A stretch of 6,692 nt of DNA from Alphaproteobacteria bacterium MarineAlpha10_Bin3. Its GTDB lineage: Bacteria > Pseudomonadota > Alphaproteobacteria > UBA8366 > GCA-2717185. The translations under genes and the position numbers were made by a program. The stretch covers positions 1 to 6,692 of the forward strand of contig PTKA01000079.1 in assembly GCA_002937525.1 (NCBI GenBank). The letters are read 5' to 3'. Each line of letters begins with the position of its first letter. Positions within the stretch are counted from its first letter, which is position 1. Under the pieces are notes generated by a model. That model searched no databases. It worked only from the letters and a program-made list of their open reading frames with translations, and was not told the DNA's origin. Of this stretch, positions 1-6,584 are shown in pieces.

Positions 1-32
1 GGCGGCGATACCGCGGTCGTATCGGCGCGAAC

Positions 33-1643
33 CTACAGCGACTTGAAGAAATCGTTGCCCTTGTCGTCGATGACGATGAAGGCGGGAAAATTCTCGACCT
101 CGATGCGCCAGATGGCTTCCATGCCAAGGTCCTCATATTCAAGCACTTCGACCTTCTTGATGCAGTCCAGCGCCAGCCGGGCCGCCGGACCGCCGATGGA
201 ACCGAGATAAAATCCGCCATGCTGCTGGCAGGCCTGGCGCACAATGTCCGACCGGTTGCCCTTGGCCAGCATGACCATGGAGCCGCCGGCGGCCTGAAAT
301 TGTTCGACATAGGAATCCATCCGTCCCGCCGTGGTCGGGCCGAACGAACCCGACGCATAGCCTTTGGGCGTCTTTGCCGGGCCAGCGTAATAGACCGGGT
401 GGTCCTTCAGGTATTGCGGCAGTTCCTTGCCGGAATCGAGCAGCGCCTTGAGCCGGGCATGGGCGAGGTCGCGGGCGACGACGATGGTGCCGGTCAGCGA
501 CAGCCGCGTCTTGATCGGATAGCGCGTCAGGGTGCCGAGGATTTCGCGCATCGGCTTCGACAGATCGATCTCGACAACGTCGCCGCCGAGGTTCTCGGAG
601 ACCGTATCGGGCAGGAAACGGGCCGGGTTGGTTTCGAGCTGTTCGAGGAACACGCCTTGCGCGGTGATCTTGCCCAGCGCCTGACGGTCGGCCGAGCATG
701 AAACGCCGATACCGATCGGCAGGCTGGCGCCGTGCCGGGGCAAGCGGATGACGCGCACATCGTGGCAAAAATATTTGCCGCCGAACTGCGCGCCGATGCC
801 CATGTTCTGGCTCATCTTGAAGATGATTTCTTCCATTTCCAGGTCGCGGTACGCCTGGCCCCGGTCGCCGCCTTGGGTCGCCAGCGAATCGAGATAATGG
901 CAACTCGCCAGTTTCACCGTTTTCAGGTTGAATTCGGCCGAGGTGCCGCCGATGACAATGGAGAGATGGTAGGGCGGACAGGCCGCCGTGCCGAGCGCGA
1001 GGATTTTCTCGTTCAGGAAGGGCAGCAGCTTTTCCGGATTCAGGGTCGCCGGGGTTTCCTGGAACAAATAGGTCTTGTTGGCCGACCCGCCGCCCTTGGC
1101 GATGAACAGAAATTTATAGGCGTCGCCGGGTTCGGCATAAAGTTCGATCTGGCCCGGCAAATTTGTCTTGGTGTTGATTTCTTCGTACATCGACAGGGGC
1201 GAGACCTGGCTGTAGCGCAGATTTCGTTTGGCGTAGGTCCGCAAGATGCCATCGGCCAGGGCCGCTTCGTCGTCGCCGCCGGTCCAGACCCGCTGACCCT
1301 TCTTGCCCATGACGATCGCCGTGCCGGTATCCTGGCACATCGGCAAGGTGCCGCCGGCGGCGATATTGGCGTTTTTCAACAGATCATAGGCGACGAAACG
1401 GCCGTTATCCGACGCTTCGGGGTCGTCGAGAATCTTGGCGAGCTGCGCCAGATGGCCGGGCCGCAGCAGATGATTGATGTCGCCAAAGGCCTCCTCGGCC
1501 AGCACGCGCAACGCTTCGGGATCGACCTTGAGTATGGTTTGGCCGTCGAATTCCACCGTGCCGACATGATCGCTGGTAATTTTGCGGTATTGCGTCTTGT
1601 CGTCGCCCAACGGAAACATCGGGTAATGGGATTGCGCGGCCAT
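33..1643 (-). CDS. fumA: Class I (iron-sulfur) fumarate hydratase
   Basis: Converts fumarate and malate reversibly in the TCA cycle, in the cytoplasm, using an oxygen-sensitive [4Fe-4S] cluster. The product is 536 residues from the chosen start (E. coli FumA is about 548). Three cysteines sit in conserved settings: C103 in [10 protein letters not shown]222 in [10 protein letters not shown] and C316 in GVSCSADRQ. These match the three cluster cysteines of E. coli FumA with a constant offset of two residues. The C-terminal domain carries GPTTAGRMD (435-443) and KGNRS (461-465), typical of the family. An in-frame ATG at 1670 would add nine residues, but the strong Shine-Dalgarno lies between the two ATGs, so I chose 1643. 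It lies 40 bases behind sspB on the same strand and is probably co-transcribed. The family call is firm; the symbol is by analogy with E. coli. Confidence 0.95.
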   Translation of the reverse strand: MAAQSHYPMFPLGDDKTQYRKITSDHVGTVEFDGQTILKVDPEALRVLAEEAFGDINHLLRPGHLAQLAKILDDPEASDNGRFVAYDLLKNANIAAGGTLPMCQDTGTAIVMGKKGQRVWTGGDDEAALADGILRTYAKRNLRYSQVSPLSMYEEINTKTNLPGQIELYAEPGDAYKFLFIAKGGGSANKTYLFQETPATLNPEKLLPFLNEKILALGTAACPPYHLSIVIGGTSAEFNLKTVKLASCHYLDSLATQGGDRGQAYRDLEMEEIIFKMSQNMGIGAQFGGKYFCHDVRVIRLPRHGASLPIGIGVSCSADRQALGKITAQGVFLEQLETNPARFLPDTVSENLGGDVVEIDLSKPMREILGTLTRYPIKTRLSLTGTIVVARDLAHARLKALLDSGKELPQYLKDHPVYYAGPAKTPKGYASGSFGPTTAGRMDSYVEQFQAAGGSMVMLAKGNRSDIVRQACQQHGGFYLGSIGGPAARLALDCIKKVEVLEYEDLGMEAIWRIEVENFPAFIVIDDKGNDFFKSL

Positions 1644-1652
1644 GGATCTAGT

Positions 1653-1658
1653 CTCCCT
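1653..1658 (-). promoter_or_regulatory. Ribosome binding site that sets the fumarase start
   Basis: On the minus strand AGGGAG ends 9 bases before the ATG at 1643. It lies inside the reading frame opened by the earlier ATG at 1670, which has no comparable site in front of it. This favours the shorter protein starting MAAQSHYP. Confidence 0.7.
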
Positions 1659-1683
1659 TTTCATCGCCATCTGAAAGGCGCGG

Positions 1684-2121
1684 TTATTTTTTGCGGAACG
1701 TGTCGAGTGTCACGATGTTGTCGCCGGCCACCGCGCCATCGCCCGCATCGGGCGGCGCGGTTTCGCCCTCGGATCTGAATTGCAGGCTGAAATTCACCGA
1801 TGGATCGGCGAACGCACGGATCGCGGCAAACGGAATTCGCAGCAATTCGTCGATATTGTTGAAACTGAGCGAGACCGAGAATCCGTCGCTATCGACCGCC
1901 AGGTCACGATATTGATGTTGCAGCACGATGGTCATCTCGCCCGGAAATTTTTCATGGAGATATTGCGGCAAAGCGACGTCCGCCGCCTGGGTCTCGAAGG
2001 TGATGTAGAGACGATGTTCGCCCGGCAAACCGTCGGCCAGAACCCGCGTGAGCGTCTGGCGCACGACGCCGCGTAACGCACCTTCGACCAGACGGTCGTA
2101 TCGCATCAAATCTTCGGTCAT
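1684..2121 (-). CDS. sspB: SspB, ClpXP protease adaptor (alphaproteobacterial type)
   Basis: Binds SsrA-tagged proteins and tethers them to the ClpX unfoldase so that ClpXP degrades them; cytoplasmic. The product is 145 residues. The N-terminal helix region ([17 protein letters not shown], 5-21), the core strands with LYITF (38-42) and MTIVLQHQY (63-71), and [10 protein letters not shown] (106-115) resemble SspB-alpha proteins as I remember them from Caulobacter and Rhizobium. A flexible Gly/Asp/Ala-rich linker (about 116-134) leads to a conserved tail, [10 protein letters not shown] (136-145), likely the ClpX-binding peptide. I chose ATG 2121 because family members begin a few residues before the RYD motif. 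Alternatives are ATG 2142, ATG 2106 and TTG 2172. The Shine-Dalgarno AAGGA (2125-2129) is only 3 bases from the ATG, so the exact start is less certain than the identity. The gene sits just downstream of ssrA, whose tag it should recognise. Confidence 0.92.
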   Translation of the reverse strand: MTEDLMRYDRLVEGALRGVVRQTLTRVLADGLPGEHRLYITFETQAADVALPQYLHEKFPGEMTIVLQHQYRDLAVDSDGFSVSLSFNNIDELLRIPFAAIRAFADPSVNFSLQFRSEGETAPPDAGDGAVAGDNIVTLDTFRKK

Positions 2122-2178
2122 GAATCCTTGATACTCTGGCATTCGATCCCGGCCAAGCCGGACAGGCGACAAAGTTGG

Positions 2179-2208
2179 GGGGCTTCTGTTGCCCGGCGCC
2201 CCCCGGGC
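2179..2208 (-). other. Candidate H-type pseudoknot after the tag
   Basis: Stem 1 is GCCCGG (2208-2203) with CCGGGC (2196-2191). Its loop bases GGGGC (2202-2198) are complementary to GCCCC (2183-2179), and AACAGAA (2190-2184) forms the connecting loop. This is where a post-tag pseudoknot of tmRNA is expected. Stem 1 may be one pair shorter, since no base is otherwise left to cross stem 2. The two helices could also be exclusive alternatives rather than a pseudoknot. Confidence 0.55.
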
Positions 2209-2226
2209 CGCGCTTACCTAGTCAGA

Positions 2227-2268
2227 CTAAGCAGCGAGACGGGCATCGCCCGCAAAGTTATCGTTCGC
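2227..2268 (-). other. ssrA: tmRNA tag reading frame (ANDNFAGDARLAA, stop TAG)
   Basis: The resume codon is GCG at 2268-2266, followed by codons for NDNFAGDARLAA and a TAG stop at 2229-2227. With the alanine carried by the tmRNA itself, the added tag is 14 residues, A-ANDNFAGDARLAA. The ANDNFA start is shared with the Caulobacter tag AANDNFAEEFAVAA and the hydrophobic LAA end is the usual ClpX recognition end. The resume codon is inferred from this alignment. Confidence 0.92.
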
Positions 2269-2359
2269 AATTAGCGAATTGGCCCGATGACGGCGGATAC
2301 CATGCCGGGCGCAAACCAAGTCTTTACCACGCGCGTCGATCCTGTTTCGCCCCCCTAAA

Positions 2360-2440
2360 TGGTGGAGGCGCCGGGTACCGCCCCCGGGTCCACAACGCTT
2401 ATTACACAAGGCTCTGTAACGCCATAGTCGGTTGCCCGAC
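2360..2440 (-). ncRNA. ssrA: tmRNA acceptor piece (3' half of the tRNA-like domain)
   Basis: Carries the T-arm: stem CCGGG/CCCGG (2387-2383 with 2375-2371) and a 7-base loop GGCGGTA (2382-2376). Then come the acceptor strand CGCCTCC (2370-2364), discriminator A (2363) and an encoded CCA (2362-2360). Upstream are two possible hairpins. One is GTCGG-GCAA-CCGAC (2440-2427) with a GNRA loop, right at the expected 5' end. The other is TTACA/TGTAA (2419-2415 with 2406-2402), which may instead pair with the coding piece. The 5' boundary is an estimate. Confidence 0.8.
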
Positions 2441-2443
2441 GCC

Positions 2444-2452
2444 ATATATATA
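2444..2452 (-). promoter_or_regulatory. Possible -10 element of the ssrA promoter
   Basis: TATATATAT on the minus strand lies 4 bases before the first acceptor-piece hairpin, a fitting distance for transcription to begin near 2440. I see no good -35 at 16-18 bases; the hexamer at 2475-2470 is TTTAAT, a poor match to TTGACA. Its AT-richness stands out against the GC-rich surroundings. The promoter for the divergent thyA must also lie between here and 2523, but I could not identify it. Confidence 0.4.
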
Positions 2453-2523
2453 GGCTATTCAACCGTCGAATTAAAGGGTGAAACGATAACGATGCCAACA
2501 CCGAATCGGGTAAATTACCGGCC

Positions 2524-3318
2524 ATGAAGCAGTATCTCGACCTCATGCGCCAGGTTCGCGATCGCGGAATCTACAAACAAGACCGGACCGGGACCGGGAC
2601 GCTCAGCGTGTTCGGCCACCAGATGCGTTTCGATCTGGCCGAAGGCTTCCCGATGCTGACCACCAAGAAACTGCATCTGCCTTCGATCATCCATGAATTG
2701 CTGTGGTTCCTGGCCGGTGACACCAATATCGCCTATCTGAACCAACATGGCGTGCGGATCTGGAACGAATGGGCCGACGAAAACGGCGATCTCGGCCCGG
2801 TTTACGGCCGGCAATGGCGGTCCTGGCCGACCGCCGACGGCGGCGCCATCGACCAGATCGCCAGGGTCGCCGAACAGATCCGCGCCAACCCGAATTCCCG
2901 CCGCCATATCGTCTGCGCCTGGAATGTGGCGCAGATCGACGACATGGCGCTGCCGCCCTGCCATTGTTTGTTCCAGTTTCATGTCGCCGAAGGGCGGCTG
3001 AGCTGCCTTTTGTACCAGCGCAGCGCCGATATCTTCCTCGGCGTGCCGTTCAATATAGCCAGCTACGCGCTGCTGACCCTGATGATGGCCCAGGCGACCG
3101 GGCTGAAACCGGGCGAATTCGTCCATGCCCTTGGCGACGCGCATATCTATGTCAATCATCTCGATCAGGTCGACCTGCAACTCCAGCGCACCCCCCATCC
3201 CCTGCCGGCAATGCGCCTCGACCCCGGCGTGCATGACCTGTTCGCCTTCCGCTATCAGGATTTTGCGCTGGAGAACTACCGCTTTCATCCCCATATCGCC
3301 GGCAAGGTCGCGGTGTGA
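2524..3318 (+). CDS. thyA: Thymidylate synthase ThyA
   Basis: Methylates dUMP to dTMP with 5,10-methylene-tetrahydrofolate, releasing dihydrofolate; cytoplasmic dimer. The product is 264 residues, the same length as E. coli ThyA, and the key residues fall at the same numbers: R21, E58, W80, Y94, R126-R127, nucleophile C146 in PPCHC, R166 and D169 in YQRSAD, N177, and H207/Y209 in DAHIY. The ATG at 2524 gives the canonical MKQYLDLM start, although no clear Shine-Dalgarno precedes it (CCGGCC lies directly upstream). It leads a plus-strand run with folA and the amidohydrolase and is divergent from ssrA. The dihydrofolate it makes is the substrate of the next gene's product. Confidence 0.98.
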   Translation: MKQYLDLMRQVRDRGIYKQDRTGTGTLSVFGHQMRFDLAEGFPMLTTKKLHLPSIIHELLWFLAGDTNIAYLNQHGVRIWNEWADENGDLGPVYGRQWRSWPTADGGAIDQIARVAEQIRANPNSRRHIVCAWNVAQIDDMALPPCHCLFQFHVAEGRLSCLLYQRSADIFLGVPFNIASYALLTLMMAQATGLKPGEFVHALGDAHIYVNHLDQVDLQLQRTPHPLPAMRLDPGVHDLFAFRYQDFALENYRFHPHIAGKVAV

Positions 3319-3821
3319 CGCCGCGCTGCTGTTTGATCGTCGCCATGGCGTCGAACCGGGTCATCGGCCGCAACGGCGGCATGCCATGGCATCTGCCGGC
3401 CGATCTGCGCCACTTCAAGCGCACCACCCTGGGCAAGCCCCTGATTATGGGCCGCAAGACCTTTGCGTCGATCGGCCGGCCGTTGCCGGGCCGCACCAAT
3501 ATCATCGTCACCCGCAACGCCGATTTCAACGCCGAGGGAATTATCGTTGCCGCGGATTTCGGCGACGCCATGCGCCGCGCCGCGCGGATCGCCCAGGCCG
3601 ATGGCGTGAACGAAATCATGGTCGGCGGCGGCGGCGAAATTTACGCCTGCGCTTTGCCCCATGCCACGCGCATCTATTCGACCGAAATCGACCGCGAGAT
3701 CGACGGCGACACGGTTTTCCCCGAACTCGACCCCGCCCAGTGGCGCGAAGGCGGGCGCGTCGTGCATCCCGGATGCAATGACGCCCCGCCCTATTCCTTC
3801 GTCATGCTGGACCGGATCTAG
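3315..3821 (+). CDS. folA: Dihydrofolate reductase
   Basis: Reduces dihydrofolate to tetrahydrofolate with NADPH, regenerating the cofactor oxidised by ThyA; the target of trimethoprim in related enzymes. The product is 168 residues, a usual length. The N-terminal block [19 protein letters not shown] (16-34) holds W25 and the catalytic acid D30 (E. coli W22 and D27). GRKTF (46-50), R60 (E. coli R57) and the VGGGGEIY segment (near 128-135) belong to the NADPH and folate sites. The start is GTG at 3315, overlapping the thyA TGA in GTGTGA, which suggests translational coupling. AAGG at 3304-3307 serves as Shine-Dalgarno, 7 bases upstream. The next ATG (M11) would cut into the first beta strand, so GTG is the likely start. 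Confidence 0.97.
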   Translation: MTPRCCLIVAMASNRVIGRNGGMPWHLPADLRHFKRTTLGKPLIMGRKTFASIGRPLPGRTNIIVTRNADFNAEGIIVAADFGDAMRRAARIAQADGVNEIMVGGGGEIYACALPHATRIYSTEIDREIDGDTVFPELDPAQWREGGRVVHPGCNDAPPYSFVMLDRI

Positions 3822-3823
3822 CG

Positions 3824-5515
3824 ATGGTTCGCGCCGATCTCATTTTGACCGGCGGCAAGGTGGTCACTCTGGACCGGCAATGGCAAAAAACCCAGGCCAT
3901 CGCCATTGCCGGCGGCCGCATCCTCGCCGTTGGCCGCACCGGCGACATCGCCGCGATGGCCGCTGCCAAAACAACGCGCATCGACCTTGCCGGCCGGACC
4001 GCCGTGCCGGGGCTGATCGACGCGCACGCCCATATGGACCGCGAAGGGTTGAAGGCGAAGCTGCCGTCGCTTGCCGGGGCAAGCTGCATCGACGATATCT
4101 GCCAGCGCATCGAAGCACTGGTCCGCGATGCCGAACCCGGCGAATGGATCGTCACCATGCCGATCGGCGACCCGCCGCATTACACCGGCGTGCCGGGCAA
4201 TCTGCGCGAAGGCCGGGTGCCGAACCGCCATGAACTCGACCGGGTCTCGCCCGACAACCCGGTCTATATCCGGGCCATCTGGGGCCATTGGCGCAATTCC
4301 TTGCCGCTGGTGTCGATTGCCAACAGCGCCGCCTTGCGCCTGGCCGGCATCACCCGCGACACACTGGCCCCAAGCCCGGAAATCCAGATCGACCGCGACA
4401 TGGCGAGCGGCGAACCGAACGGCGTGTTCCACGAATTCGATCACAAGCCGCTGGTCGAACATACCTTGATGTCGGTGGTGCCGCGCTTCACGCTGGCCGA
4501 CCGGATCGCCGGCTTGCGCCAATCGATGCGAATCTACAATTCCTTTGGCACCACCAGCGTCTTCGAAGGCCACGGCATCGCCGCCGAGGTCCTGGCCGCC
4601 TATCAGGCGCTGCGCCATGAGAGCACGCCTAGCGTGCGGGCGCATCTGCTGTTCAGCCCGTCCTGGTCCAGCGCGCAAACCGATCAGGTGACCGGCTTGC
4701 TAAAATCCTGGGGCGCGTGGCTGGCCGGCCGGGGCCTTGGCGATGAATATTTGCGGGTCGGCGGGCTCTATACCGAATCGGACTATTCGAGCACCAATCG
4801 GCTGCGCGCCAAGACCGGGCCCTATACCGGCTGGGCCGGCTTCAACTACGATAGCTGCCTGCCGGAAGACGTGATGGTCGAGATGATGGTCGAAGCCACG
4901 CGCAACGGCATCCGCATCGGCAGTTTCACGCCGAACATTCTGGATCTGTACGAAAAAGTCGACAAAATCGTGCCGCTGGCGGGCAAGCGCTGGATCATCG
5001 AACATATGGGTATCCTCGACGGCGACGAAATTGCCCGTATCCGCGACCTTGGCATCCATCTCACCATGCTGACCAGCCGCTATATCTTTCAGCAGGGTGC
5101 GGCGCTGCACCGCGAAATGGGCGACCGTGCCGGCCGGATCGCGCCGCTGCGCTCCCTGATCGACGCCGGGGTGCCGGTGGCGCTGGCGACCGACAACGTG
5201 CCGCCGACCATGTTTCACACGATGTGGCACGCCGCCACCCGGCGCACCGAAGAAACCGGCCAGCCTTTTGCCGAACAGCAATGCATTAGCCGCGAGGAAG
5301 CGCTTGCTTGCGCCAGCCGCGAGGGCGCTTATCTCACCTTCGAGGAAGACGAAAAAGGCACCCTGGAGCCCGGCAAGCTGGCCGATATCGCGGTCCTGTT
5401 AGACGACCCGCTATCGGTGGACGACGACCGCCTGCCCGGCATCACCGCCGATCTGACCCTGGTCAGCGGTAAAATCGTCTATGACCGGGCCGAAGCCTCG
5501 AACGCAGCGCTATAG
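3824..5515 (+). CDS. Metal-dependent amidohydrolase, Amidohydro_3/YtcJ-like
   Basis: A cytoplasmic hydrolase of the amidohydrolase superfamily; substrate unknown. The 563 residues show the family layout. The N-terminal beta-sandwich segment begins ADLILTGGKVVTLD, followed by AVPGLIDAHAH with metal ligands H68 and H70. Then come IWGHWRNSLPLVSIANSAAL (152-171, like the GH...NSAAL block of YtcJ proteins), IEHMGILD with H393, and LATDN with the catalytic aspartate D457. It closes with GTLEPGKLADIAVLLDDPL (512-530). No signal peptide is evident. At the place of the family's usual HAxGD motif it reads IRIGSFTPN (363-371), with neither His nor Asp. It starts 2 bases after the folA stop with only a weak Shine-Dalgarno, so it is probably co-transcribed and coupled. 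Its 3' end overlaps the convergent oxidoreductase gene by 37 bases. The superfamily call is sure; enzyme activity is inference. Confidence 0.88.
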   Translation: MVRADLILTGGKVVTLDRQWQKTQAIAIAGGRILAVGRTGDIAAMAAAKTTRIDLAGRTAVPGLIDAHAHMDREGLKAKLPSLAGASCIDDICQRIEALVRDAEPGEWIVTMPIGDPPHYTGVPGNLREGRVPNRHELDRVSPDNPVYIRAIWGHWRNSLPLVSIANSAALRLAGITRDTLAPSPEIQIDRDMASGEPNGVFHEFDHKPLVEHTLMSVVPRFTLADRIAGLRQSMRIYNSFGTTSVFEGHGIAAEVLAAYQALRHESTPSVRAHLLFSPSWSSAQTDQVTGLLKSWGAWLAGRGLGDEYLRVGGLYTESDYSSTNRLRAKTGPYTGWAGFNYDSCLPEDVMVEMMVEATRNGIRIGSFTPNILDLYEKVDKIVPLAGKRWIIEHMGILDGDEIARIRDLGIHLTMLTSRYIFQQGAALHREMGDRAGRIAPLRSLIDAGVPVALATDNVPPTMFHTMWHAATRRTEETGQPFAEQQCISREEALACASREGAYLTFEEDEKGTLEPGKLADIAVLLDDPLSVDDDRLPGITADLTLVSGKIVYDRAEASNAAL

Positions 5516-6423
5516 ACTTCCGGCAGCACTTCGTCGATCAGCAGCCGGGTCTGGGCCATGATGTCGGCGTCGCCGTCGGCAATCGGGCGCAGCACGAACT
5601 TATAGGCGCCGGCGGCGACGAACCCGCGCAGATGATGGATGATGTCCTGGGCGTCGCCGACCGCCAGGTAATCGCGGGCGCGGCGCTTGGATCTGGCCTC
5701 GAAGGCAAGCGACGCCTGGCGCACCACCGGGTCGTCCCAATGGCCGAAACGGAACGGAAACCCGGCGCCGTAATGATCGTTGTCGATCGGGCGTCCAGCG
5801 TCGATGGCGGCCTGCTTGATTCCGGCGATGACCGGCGCAATCCGGTCCGGCGTCTCCAACCCAGCCAGCCAGCCGGTGCCATAGCGTGCGGTGCGCGCAA
5901 TCGCCGCCGGGCTCGACCCGCCAAGCCAGAACGGTATCGCGCGCTGCACCGGCTTGGGCGCGATGCAGACATTCTTGTATTGAAAGAATTCGCCCTCGAA
6001 GGTGACGCTGTCCTCGGTCCATAGCCGGTGGATCAACTCCAGCGCCTCGTTGGTGCGCTTGCCCCGGCGCCGGGTCGGGCGGCCGGTCGCCTCCCACGCG
6101 CCGCCGGCGATGCTGCCGATGCCGAACGCCGGCAGCAGGCGGCCGTTGCTCAGAAAATCGATCGTCGCGCATTCCCTGGCCAGCAACAGCGGATCGCGGA
6201 TCCCGGCCGAAGCGACGTTCATGCCGAATTTCAGGCGCTTGGTCGCGCCCGCGACCGCCGCCAGCATCGTCATACATTCCAGGAACGGCTGGTTCGACGC
6301 CATCCGGTCGATCTGCCAGACCGAATCGACGCCGCTTTCCTCCAATAGCCCGATCCATTGCCAGAACCCGTCTGCGGCCGCAAACGGAAATTGCGCCAAT
6401 CCCAGCCCAACCCCGACCCCCAT
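5479..6423 (-). CDS. LLM-class (luciferase-like) flavin-dependent oxidoreductase
   Basis: A TIM-barrel enzyme of the bacterial luciferase-like family, using FMN or F420; the substrate cannot be told. The product is 314 residues, usual for single-domain members. Seen features are the N-terminal strand GVGLGLAQFPF (4-14), LLEESGVDSVWQIDR (26-40), the barrel stretch RLKFGMNVASAGIRDPLLLARECATID (63-89, quoted in part), GRLLPAFGIGS (94-104), and RGKRTNEALELIHRLW (120-135). These are followed by VTFEGEFFQYKNV and PKPVQ-IPFWLGGSSPAAIARTARYGTGW (157-185), the best marker of the family. GGAG at 6432-6435 lies 8 bases before the ATG and supports this start. It converges on the amidohydrolase, and its last 11 codons plus stop overlap that gene. 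Whether the two act on related compounds is unknown. Confidence 0.9.
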   Translation of the reverse strand: MGVGVGLGLAQFPFAAADGFWQWIGLLEESGVDSVWQIDRMASNQPFLECMTMLAAVAGATKRLKFGMNVASAGIRDPLLLARECATIDFLSNGRLLPAFGIGSIAGGAWEATGRPTRRRGKRTNEALELIHRLWTEDSVTFEGEFFQYKNVCIAPKPVQRAIPFWLGGSSPAAIARTARYGTGWLAGLETPDRIAPVIAGIKQAAIDAGRPIDNDHYGAGFPFRFGHWDDPVVRQASLAFEARSKRRARDYLAVGDAQDIIHHLRGFVAAGAYKFVLRPIADGDADIMAQTRLLIDEVLPEVYSAAFEASARS

Positions 6424-6461
6424 ACCCGTCGCTCCATATTTTTTACATCGGCTTAATGTGT

Positions 6462-6467
6462 ATTGTA
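6462..6467 (-). promoter_or_regulatory. Possible -10 element upstream of the oxidoreductase gene
   Basis: TACAAT on the minus strand matches TATAAT at five of six positions and lies 38 bases before the ATG at 6423, in an AT-rich stretch (6436-6469) that contrasts with the coding DNA. No convincing -35 is visible 15-18 bases upstream, so the call is weak. Confidence 0.3.
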
Positions 6468-6584
6468 GTCCAAGGCACGGGCAACAAAAGCGGTCATTCG
6501 ATATGGTCCTAAAATGGTCGGTTCGATTTGTTCTCGACGGCTGATGCGCCGAATTGGGGCGGCAAACCGGCTTTTCGTTGGCAA

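Larger units (their letters stand above)
2175..2354 (-). ncRNA. ssrA: tmRNA coding piece
   Basis: Starts with the 5' acceptor strand GGGGGCG, placed by pairing with the acceptor piece, so one of the six genomic Gs (2355) is assigned to the removed spacer. A helix GCCC/GGGC lies upstream of the tag, where pseudoknot PK1 is expected, but I could not resolve its pairing. The tag frame occupies 2268-2227. Downstream, 2208-2179 can fold as an H-type pseudoknot. The removed spacer between the pieces is only about 5 bases (2359-2355). The 3' end is uncertain. Confidence 0.8.
2175..2440 (-). ncRNA. ssrA: tmRNA, circularly permuted two-piece type
   Basis: Rescues stalled ribosomes by acting as an alanyl-tRNA and then as a short mRNA that adds a degradation tag. 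Read on the minus strand, the acceptor piece comes first and ends in CCA at 2360. After 5 bases the coding piece starts with GGGGGCG at 2354. The two pieces form a 7-bp acceptor stem: 2354-2348 with 2364-2370, with one G-U pair. A D-loop-like segment (CAGGATCGACG) follows, then the tag frame ANDNFAGDARLAA ending in TAG at 2227, then a GC-rich segment that can fold as a pseudoknot. The permuted order is the alphaproteobacterial arrangement. Outer ends are estimated: the 5' end from the TATA-like box, and the 3' end from the last helix; the true 3' end may lie some tens of bases further, towards sspB. Confidence 0.93.

Noticed and set aside
1..32. A terminator or gene end left of the fumarase stop
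   Set aside because: No stem with a U-run is visible in these 32 bases, and there is too little sequence to call anything.
732..1778. Plus-strand open frame of 348 residues opposite the fumarase gene
   Set aside because: It is fully antisense to a confidently identified gene, shows no family resemblance, and long antisense frames are common in GC-rich DNA.
2122..2172. Extended sspB starting at TTG 2172 (162 residues)
   Set aside because: The extra N-terminus would be encoded by sequence next to or within the tmRNA 3' region, and SspB relatives begin close to the RYD motif.
2227..2445. A 72-residue minus-strand protein ending in ANDNFAGDARLAA
   Set aside because: It runs straight through the tmRNA acceptor stem, CCA end and coding piece. 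Only its last 13 codons are translated, as the tmRNA tag.
2581..2601. Tandem GGACCG/GGACCGG-like repeat at the thyA 5' end
   Set aside because: It encodes the conserved DRTGTGT segment of thymidylate synthase, so the repetition follows from protein sequence.
2515..3294. Minus-strand open frame of 259 residues opposite thyA
   Set aside because: Antisense shadow of thyA, whose catalytic residues are all in place on the plus strand.
3818..4678. Minus-strand open frame of 286 residues opposite the amidohydrolase
   Set aside because: Antisense shadow in GC-rich coding DNA with no recognisable motif.
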